Source of the DNA: Candidatus Acidulodesulfobacterium acidiphilum
Lineage (GTDB): Bacteria; SZUA-79; Acidulodesulfobacterales; Acidulodesulfobacteraceae
Direction: 5' to 3'
Assembly (NCBI GenBank): GCA_008534395.1
Contig: SHMQ01000044.1
Location: 1 to 14,890 of the forward strand
DNA length: 14,890 nt
Positions 5,633 through 11,348 of the stretch are shown piece after piece. A program made the position numbers and the translations under genes. The notes below the pieces were generated by a model that had not been told where the DNA came from, made no database searches, and saw only the letters and a list, made by a program, of their open reading frames with translations. How positions within the stretch are numbered: the first letter of the stretch is position 1; every line of letters begins with the position of its first letter.

Positions 5633-6508
5633 TTATAAATATATGCCTCCGCCAATGCCATTAAACTCTTCGGCTTTTAATCTTACTTTTTCTTTTATGA
5701 ATGAAGCGAAGTCCAAAATTCCTTTATCTATTACTTCCGGCCTGACGGTATTGTCCGTATCTCCAGAGACGCGAACCGAACCGCCGTGCGCGTTTATCTT
5801 TCTTTTGCAGGATGTTTCAAAAATTACAAGTTCTTTATTTATAGACAGAGCGTTTTCTTTTATTTTTGAAACATCCGAGTCGAGAACCGGAAGCAGGTCT
5901 GTTTTATTTATTATCATAACTTTTGATTTATAAAAAGCCGCCGGATATTTTAACGGCTTATCGTCGCCTTCGGTTACCGAAAGCACGACCGCTTTCATAT
6001 CTTCCCCTAGATTGTAAGAAGTAGGACATACTAAATTGCCCACGTTTTCTATAAAAATTACGTCCGCATCGTTTATGTTTAAATTATTTAAAGACGTATT
6101 CACCATATTTGCGTCTAAATGGCACGTTCCGTTTGTAATAATTTGATATGACGGTATATTTAAAGCGTTAATCCGCCTTTTATCTAAATCAGTTTCTACG
6201 TCGCCTTCTATAACTGCGATATTTAAGCCTTCGGATTTTAAAACCGGCACTACAGATTCCAGCAAAGAAGTCTTTCCCGACCCAGGCGAACTTAAAAAAT
6301 TCATAACAAAAGCTTTCCCGAATAACGCTTTATTTTTTCCGGCGATAACTTCATTCGATTCTAAAGCGTTCAGCCTTACCGTTAAGGACCTTCCACCCGT
6401 TCCCGTTCTGCCTAAATGTTTGCCGCCGCCGCTTCCAAACGCTCCTATGCCCGTGCCTGCGCCGCCTCTGCCTGAGCTTCCGCGGTTAATACCGTTAGAG
6501 TTCGGCAT
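5633..6508 (-). CDS. hypB: Hydrogenase nickel incorporation GTPase HypB
   Basis: HypB is the G3E-type GTPase that, with HypA, inserts nickel into the immature hydrogenase large subunit. Visible motifs: P-loop SSPGSGKTSLLES (73-85), switch-like EGDVETDLDKRRI (101-113), the nickel/zinc site NGTCHLD (Cys129, His130) with Cys161 in GNLVCPTSY at the expected 32-residue spacing, and the guanine-specificity motif NKTD (201-204). The N-terminus is odd: residues 1-42 are Gly/Ser-rich with a single His, lacking both the CxxCGC high-affinity nickel motif of E. coli HypB and the His-rich stretch of others. A further insert (about 236-262) precedes the C-terminal helix. TAAGGAGG just upstream supports ATG 6508. 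It follows hypA by 32 bases in a two-gene unit. Confidence 0.95.
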   Translation of the reverse strand: MPNSNGINRGSSGRGGAGTGIGAFGSGGGKHLGRTGTGGRSLTVRLNALESNEVIAGKNKALFGKAFVMNFLSSPGSGKTSLLESVVPVLKSEGLNIAVIEGDVETDLDKRRINALNIPSYQIITNGTCHLDANMVNTSLNNLNINDADVIFIENVGNLVCPTSYNLGEDMKAVVLSVTEGDDKPLKYPAAFYKSKVMIINKTDLLPVLDSDVSKIKENALSINKELVIFETSCKRKINAHGGSVRVSGDTDNTVRPEVIDKGILDFASFIKEKVRLKAEEFNGIGGGIYL

Positions 6509-6540
6509 AAAAACCTCCTTATTTATAATTTATAAATAAA

Positions 6541-6780
6541 TCAATCTACTATAATTTCTTCTATTTTAATTTCATCGGAATCGTTTGAAATAAACTCCAG
6601 CGAAACCTCTTTAAATCTTTCGTCGTTGATATTTTGAAACGCAAAAGACAGATAATTTTTGTCTATTCCCGAATATCTGCCTATAATAAGTTTAATCGAA
6701 TCTACTTTCTTTACGCCCTTTAAATATCCGTTGTCTTCAAGCGTGTCAAGTATTTCGAGGGCTACGGAAATTTCATGCAT
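6541..6780 (-). CDS. hypA: HypA-like nickel chaperone lacking the zinc domain
   Basis: HypA delivers nickel with HypB during [NiFe]-hydrogenase maturation. The nickel-binding N-terminus is intact (MHEISVALEIL, with His2 and Glu3), as is the following alpha/beta core (VDSIKLIIGRYSGIDKNYLSFAF, residues 26-48). Normal HypA has about 113-120 residues and carries a zinc-binding domain with two CxxC pairs after the strand equivalent to VSLEFI. Here the protein has 79 residues and no cysteine at all: LEFI runs within a few residues into SDEIKIEEIIVD, which looks like the normal C-terminal strand (GDELxIxxIEV). The zinc domain therefore seems cleanly deleted rather than lost by frameshift, and the downstream bases encode no Cys pairs. 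No ribosome binding site is visible. It is divergent from the hydrogenase operon. Confidence 0.85.
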   Translation of the reverse strand: MHEISVALEILDTLEDNGYLKGVKKVDSIKLIIGRYSGIDKNYLSFAFQNINDERFKEVSLEFISNDSDEIKIEEIIVD

Positions 6781-6831
6781 ATAAAAAATAATAAAAAATT
6801 AAAATATTAAAAAATTATTAAAAAAAATTAT

Positions 6832-6859
6832 TTGACATTTTATAATTTTGCGATATGAT
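6832..6859 (+). promoter_or_regulatory. Promoter of the hydrogenase operon
   Basis: TTGACA (6832-6837), a 16-base spacer and TATGAT (6854-6859) form a strong sigma70-type promoter, leaving a leader of about 100 bases before ATG 6970. TATAAT sequences on the opposite strand (6858-6863, 6870-6875) could belong to a divergent hypA promoter, but I see no good -35 for them. No sigma54 (GG-N10-GC) site or clear FNR palindrome was seen. Confidence 0.6.
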
Positions 6860-6969
6860 TATAGAAAACATTATATAACATTTATCACTCAAATATATAT
6901 TAAAAAATATTTGTTTTTTCGTCTGTTTATTAATTTATCTGCAATTTAATTTAGAATTTAGGAGGCTCT

Positions 6970-8262
6970 ATGGCAAACGATAACCGTTCCAATTCTAACG
7001 GAAATAATTCCGACCCGGATTTTAAATGGGATCCTCTAAGATTTATATCAAAAAAACCCGATGAAGTTTTAAAAAAAGTAGATGACAGATTAGATGTGCT
7101 GGAAAAAGAATACTTCAGCGATAAAAAAGATAAAGAAGAAAATCTTCCCAATATTTTAGAAATTTACGGCGTTTCAAGAAGAGATTTCCTTAAATGGACC
7201 GCTTTTTTAACCTCCGCTTTAATGCTTCCTTATATATTCGAACCGAGAGTAGCAAGAGCCGCAAATATTCTAACAAGAACGCCTTTTATATGGCTTGATA
7301 TGGCAGACTGTATGGGAAATACCGAAGGCTTTCTAAGAACCGCCCACCCTACGCCGGCTGAAATTATACTTAATTACGTCAGCGTAAACTATATGGAATC
7401 TATAATGGCTCCCGCCGGCTATCAGGCTGAAACAAGAAGAACGGAGACGGTTAAAAAATATAAAGGTAAATATATACTTGTAGTCGAAGGCGCTATACCT
7501 ACCGGAATGGACGGGAAATTCCTTACCATCGGGGCAAAAGGAGATACAGGCTTAAAAATAACCAAGGAAACCGCAAAACATGCCGGAGTTATAATCGCAG
7601 TAGGAAACTGCGCCGCTTACGGCGGAATACCCGCTGCCAATCCAAATCCGACGTCGGCAGTAGGCTTAAGTTCCGTTACTAATAGAAGCGTTATAAACAT
7701 ACCAGCTTGTCCAGCAAATCCGGTAAATCTAGTAGGCACTCTCGTTGAATATATATTAATTGGAAAAGCGCCGCAGTTGGACAGCCTCGGCCGTCCGTTA
7801 TGGGCTTATTCCGGCAGGCTCCACGACAACTGTTACAGAAGGGGTCATTTTGAAGCCGGCGAATACGTCAGGCAATGGGGCGACGACGGAGCCAAAAAAC
7901 AATACTGTCTGTATATGATGGGTTGTAAAGGTCCTTTCACGTGGAACAACTGTACTACCGCCGAATATAATCAGGATATCAGTTTTCCCATGAGAGCGGG
8001 TCACGGATGTATAGGATGTTCGCAGCCTGCATTCTGGGACAGAATGACGCCGTTCGAGAAGCCTAATGCTGACGCAAAAATTATAATCCCGGGCATAGAA
8101 GCGACCGCAGACGAATTCGGAGTGGGATTGTTTGCGGCGGCAGGCGCCGGAATTGCCGCACATGCCATATATACCGGAGTTAAAAAGAAAAAAGAGCATA
8201 AAAAATCTAAAAACGAAAAAAACGACGATTCCGGAAAAAATGACGATAATAAGAAGGAATAA
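6970..8262 (+). CDS. hyaA: [NiFe]-hydrogenase small subunit, Tat-exported, with altered proximal cluster motif
   Basis: This 430-residue electron-transfer subunit of a periplasm-facing membrane-bound uptake hydrogenase carries three Fe-S clusters. The Tat signal is SRRDFLKWTAF (69-79) plus a hydrophobic stretch ending at VARA97. It is preceded by an unusual 68-residue charged region, and AGGAGG at 6960-6965 confirms ATG 6970. Cluster ligands seen: distal His285, Cys288, Cys313, Cys319; medial Cys328, Cys347, Cys350; proximal Cys114, Cys214, Cys247. The fourth proximal ligand is missing: the usual CxxC reads CMGN (Cys114, Asn117, codon AAT). No extra cysteines of the oxygen-tolerant six-Cys type are present (Gly116, Gly219). 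A C-terminal helix (GVGLFAAAGAGIAAHAIYTG, 384-403) anchors it near cytochrome b, followed by a Lys-rich tail. It is the first gene of hyaABCD. Confidence 0.95.
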   Translation: MANDNRSNSNGNNSDPDFKWDPLRFISKKPDEVLKKVDDRLDVLEKEYFSDKKDKEENLPNILEIYGVSRRDFLKWTAFLTSALMLPYIFEPRVARAANILTRTPFIWLDMADCMGNTEGFLRTAHPTPAEIILNYVSVNYMESIMAPAGYQAETRRTETVKKYKGKYILVVEGAIPTGMDGKFLTIGAKGDTGLKITKETAKHAGVIIAVGNCAAYGGIPAANPNPTSAVGLSSVTNRSVINIPACPANPVNLVGTLVEYILIGKAPQLDSLGRPLWAYSGRLHDNCYRRGHFEAGEYVRQWGDDGAKKQYCLYMMGCKGPFTWNNCTTAEYNQDISFPMRAGHGCIGCSQPAFWDRMTPFEKPNADAKIIIPGIEATADEFGVGLFAAAGAGIAAHAIYTGVKKKKEHKKSKNEKNDDSGKNDDNKKE

Positions 8263-8343
8263 CTTACTAAAAAATAAACATTAACAAGTTAAAATTTTCA
8301 ATATAAATATAATAATTATTACAATAATCTCTTTGGAGGATAT

Positions 8344-10029
8344 ATGGCAACAAAAATCATAGTCGATCCCGTGACTAGAATAGAAGGACATCTCAGAATA
8401 GAAGCTATTCTTAACGGCAATGAAATAAGCGAAGCATACTCTTCCAGCACTCTTTTTAGAGGCATAGAACTTATACTTAACGGAAGGGCTCCGGAAGATG
8501 CGGGTCTTTTTGCTCAGAGAATCTGCGGAGTATGCACTTATGCTCATTACGAAGCCGCAACATGGGCGGTAGAAAACGCTTTGGGAATACATCCGCCAAA
8601 AAACGCCAGAATTGCAAGAAATATACTTAAAGGCGCCCAGATGGTGCAGGACCACTTAGTCCATTTTTATCAGCTTGCCGGATTAGACTGGGTAGATATA
8701 GTATCTGCGCTTCAAGCCGACCCTAAAAAAACCATGGATTTAGCTTATGCTTACACCAAAACGCCTTATAATGCAAGTCTGGCAAGATTCGAAGAAGTAA
8801 AGTCTAGGCTTGGCGCTTTCGTTAAATCCGGACAGTTAGGGCCTTTTGCAGGTGGTTACTGGGACAATCCTTCTTATAAACTACCGCCGGAAGGCAATCT
8901 TTTAATAGCATCGCATTATTTAGACAATCTTAATATTTTAAGGATACCCGCTCAGATTATAGCTATTCTCGGCGCTAAAGACCCGCATCCTCAAACCTGC
9001 GTAGTAGGCGGAATATCTTCTATAGCCGATATTATCAACCCGCAAAGAATGGACGACATACTGTTCAGGATAGGAAAAATTACCGACTTCGTTAATAACG
9101 CCTATATTCCGGATTTATTGACGGCGGCACAGTTTTATAAAGAAGAAGCTATTCAGGGAATAGGCGGCGGACTAAAAAATTATCTTTCTTACGGCGCCTT
9201 TCCGCAAACGGATGACGAAAATCCGGACGATTATTTTTTGATGAGAGGAGTAATTTTCGACAGAGATTTAAGCAAGGTTCACAAGTTGGACGAGAAAAAG
9301 ATAACGGAATTCGTAACGCATTCATGGTATAAATATCCGAACGAAAAAATAGGACTTAATCCTAACGTAGGAATAACAGACCCCGATTATACGGGATTAA
9401 ACAAAGACGGAAGCCTGAAAGAAGATGAAAAATACAGCTGGATTAAATCGCCGCGCTATGAAAATAAGGCTATGGAAGTAGGTCCGCTCGCAAGAACGTT
9501 AGTAGCATACGCAAAAGGCAATAAAACGATAAAATCTTTGGTGGACTACGTTTTAAAAACATCGGGCTTGCCTGTAACCGCGCTCTTTTCTACGCTTGGA
9601 AGAACGGCGGCAAGAGGTATAGAAGCTAAATACGTCGCCGACGCATTGGAATCATGGACTTTAGAACTGATTAAAAACGCCGCCGTCGACCAGACAAGCT
9701 GGACAAAATACGATATGCCGTCGAAAGAGATTATAGGCATAGGTTTAGACGAAGCTCCGAGGGGTTCGCTCGGACACTGGGTAAGAATAAAAGACAAACA
9801 GATAACCCACTACCAGATAGTCGTCCCTACTACATGGAATGCATCTCCAAGAGATGCATTTAATAATCCCGGAGCATATGAAGCGTCGTTAGTAGGCGTA
9901 AAACTTGCAAACGTATCGCAGCCGTTAGAAATTTTGCGTACGGTTCACTCTTTCGACCCATGCCTTGCGTGCGCGGTGCATTTAATAGACCCAAGAACAA
10001 ACGAAATAAAAAAATATAAAATTTGTTGA
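8344..10029 (+). CDS. hyaB: [NiFe]-hydrogenase large (catalytic) subunit
   Basis: This catalytic subunit holds the NiFe(CN)2CO centre that splits H2. Start: VDPVTRIEGHLRIEA (7-21). The L1 motif RICGVCTYAH (59-68) gives Cys61 and Cys64, and the L2 motif DPCLACAVH (538-546) gives Cys540 and Cys543, so all four nickel/iron cysteines are present. The 15 residues after His546 (LIDPRTNEIKKYKIC) are the C-terminal extension that the HyaD-type endopeptidase removes after nickel insertion. At 561 residues it is of normal group 1 length. GGAGGA at 8335-8340 precedes ATG 8344. It lies 81 bases after the small-subunit gene. It has no signal peptide and should travel through Tat with the small subunit. 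The sequence is of the membrane-bound respiratory uptake type; the exact subgroup is undecided. Confidence 0.97.
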   Translation: MATKIIVDPVTRIEGHLRIEAILNGNEISEAYSSSTLFRGIELILNGRAPEDAGLFAQRICGVCTYAHYEAATWAVENALGIHPPKNARIARNILKGAQMVQDHLVHFYQLAGLDWVDIVSALQADPKKTMDLAYAYTKTPYNASLARFEEVKSRLGAFVKSGQLGPFAGGYWDNPSYKLPPEGNLLIASHYLDNLNILRIPAQIIAILGAKDPHPQTCVVGGISSIADIINPQRMDDILFRIGKITDFVNNAYIPDLLTAAQFYKEEAIQGIGGGLKNYLSYGAFPQTDDENPDDYFLMRGVIFDRDLSKVHKLDEKKITEFVTHSWYKYPNEKIGLNPNVGITDPDYTGLNKDGSLKEDEKYSWIKSPRYENKAMEVGPLARTLVAYAKGNKTIKSLVDYVLKTSGLPVTALFSTLGRTAARGIEAKYVADALESWTLELIKNAAVDQTSWTKYDMPSKEIIGIGLDEAPRGSLGHWVRIKDKQITHYQIVVPTTWNASPRDAFNNPGAYEASLVGVKLANVSQPLEILRTVHSFDPCLACAVHLIDPRTNEIKKYKIC

Positions 10030-10066
10030 CCAGATTATTTAATTAACTTTTAAAATGGGGTTAATT

Positions 10067-10840
10067 ATGCAAAATAAAAATAGTAAATACGGCGAAATTC
10101 AGTTAGTTCACAGAATGACGGTTATAAAAAGAATTATACACTGGTCTTTCTTTGCGGCGATTATTAACAATATTATTACAGGATTTTATATAGCTTATCC
10201 TTTCTTAATATTCGGAAAAACTCCGACGCAGGCAGATTCGCTTTCTACCGGCGTTTTAAACTCCGGCGAAACTTATCAGGCGTTTATAATGACTTGGATG
10301 AGGGAATTTCACTTTATAGGAGCGGTAATAATAGACGTTATTTTTTTCGTCTGGCTTTATCTGGCTTTCTTTTCATGGAAAGAGCCGCTATATAAAAGTT
10401 TTATTCCTTTCGGCGATAAATTGGAAGAAGCATGGAGAATGCTGAAGCACTACTTCACGCTTAAAGACAGGCCGAAAACCGGCAGGTATCAAGACCCTCT
10501 TAATGCAATAATATTCACGTTATTTCATCTGCTTATACTTCTTCAGATGCTTACCGGATTTCAAATGTACGTGGCTTCTTTTACCGGAACTTCGGCTGTA
10601 GGCGCTTGGTGGCCGTGGCTTCTGCATTTTTCTACCGACTGGACGCTCGTAGTATTCGGGGGATTAACAGGCGTTACCCTCGTGCATCTTTTTATAATGT
10701 GGCTCATTATAATATTTATAGCTTATCATGTTTATATCGAAGTATGGCGTTCGATAATGTGGAAAGAGGGCGATATTCTTATACCCTTCGGAGGCTATAA
10801 ATATATGAGAAATAAATCTGAATCCGAGTCCGATATATGA
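10067..10840 (+). CDS. hyaC: Hydrogenase cytochrome b subunit (HyaC-like)
   Basis: This 257-residue integral membrane di-heme cytochrome b accepts electrons from the small subunit and passes them to quinone. It has about four main hydrophobic segments. Candidate heme ligands are His25 (RIIHW), His82 (EFHF), His154 (LFHLL), His207 (LVHLF) and His221 (AYHVYIEVWRS), matching the HyaC/HupC pattern of one His in helix 1, one in helix 2 and two in the last helix. I chose ATG 10067 because GGGG lies 6 bases before it; ATG 10055, 12 bases upstream in frame, would give 261 residues but has no ribosome binding site. The gene starts 37 bases after the large subunit, and its stop overlaps the start of hyaD by four bases (ATGA). 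Confidence 0.92.
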   Translation: MQNKNSKYGEIQLVHRMTVIKRIIHWSFFAAIINNIITGFYIAYPFLIFGKTPTQADSLSTGVLNSGETYQAFIMTWMREFHFIGAVIIDVIFFVWLYLAFFSWKEPLYKSFIPFGDKLEEAWRMLKHYFTLKDRPKTGRYQDPLNAIIFTLFHLLILLQMLTGFQMYVASFTGTSAVGAWWPWLLHFSTDWTLVVFGGLTGVTLVHLFIMWLIIIFIAYHVYIEVWRSIMWKEGDILIPFGGYKYMRNKSESESDI

Positions 10841-11328
10841 CGGGAATTATAGGAATAGGCAATCTGATATTAAAAGACGAAGGAATAGGGGTTCATTTTA
10901 TAAATTTATTAAGAAAAAAATATATCTTTGAGGGCAATATAAGGTTAATAGACGGAAGCACTCTCGGATACGGGCTTTTGGACGACATATTCAGCCTCGA
11001 CTATATCATAGCGGTAGATGCCGTTAAAACGGACGAAAAACCAGGAAGTATATTTAAGTTCGATTCGGATAATCTTCCCGTAAATTTAATGAAGAAAACT
11101 GCGCACGACGTAGAATTTATCGACGTAATTTCAATGTGCGGACTGCAGGGGCATAATCCTAAAATAACGTTTTTTGCAATATCTCCTGAGGACTGCACCG
11201 GCGTAGGAACCGATATTTCGGAACCGCTAAAAAAAGCCATGCCCGCTCTAGAAAAATTAGTTTTGGACGAAATAAAACCGCTCGGCATAAACTGGAAAAT
11301 AAACACGGAATACGCCGCTGAGATTTAA
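10837..11328 (+). CDS. hyaD: Hydrogenase maturation endopeptidase (HyaD/HupD type)
   Basis: This nickel-dependent protease removes the 15-residue C-terminal extension from the large subunit once the active site is loaded. The family motif GIGNLILKDEGIGVH opens the protein (6-20), and the three metal ligands of HybD-type proteases have counterparts: Glu15, Asp61 (AVDAV) and His90 (AHDVEF). At 163 residues it has the usual length. Translation is coupled to the cytochrome b gene by a 4-base ATGA overlap. It is the last gene of the operon, and 20 bases separate it from the end of convergent hypF. Confidence 0.95.
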   Translation: MTGIIGIGNLILKDEGIGVHFINLLRKKYIFEGNIRLIDGSTLGYGLLDDIFSLDYIIAVDAVKTDEKPGSIFKFDSDNLPVNLMKKTAHDVEFIDVISMCGLQGHNPKITFFAISPEDCTGVGTDISEPLKKAMPALEKLVLDEIKPLGINWKINTEYAAEI

Positions 11329-11345
11329 TTGCGGCGCCGTATTAT
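11313..11345. terminator. Possible weak convergent terminator between hyaD and hypF
   Basis: CGCCGC (11313-11318, inside the end of hyaD) can pair with GCGGCG (11331-11336) around a 12-base loop, and CGGCGCCG (11332-11339) is itself a palindrome. AT-rich sequence follows but there is no proper T-run in either direction, so this is a weak call. Confidence 0.25.
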
Positions 11346-11348
11346 TAA

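Noticed and set aside
6781-6969. FNR, sigma54 or NikR operator in the hydrogenase promoter region
   Set aside because: No TTGAT-N4-ATCAA palindrome, no GG-N10-GC pair and no clear inverted repeat could be found, so no specific regulator can be named.
6970-8262. Oxygen-tolerant six-cysteine proximal cluster
   Set aside because: The two positions that carry the extra cysteines in such enzymes are glycines here (Gly116, Gly219), and one standard cysteine is missing.
8281-8655. 124-residue minus-strand frame covering the start of the large-subunit gene
   Set aside because: Antisense to the highly conserved L1 region of the hydrogenase; it owes its length to base composition.
10606-10800. 64-residue frame inside the cytochrome b gene
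   Set aside because: Same-strand shadow frame; no ribosome binding site and no recognisable features.
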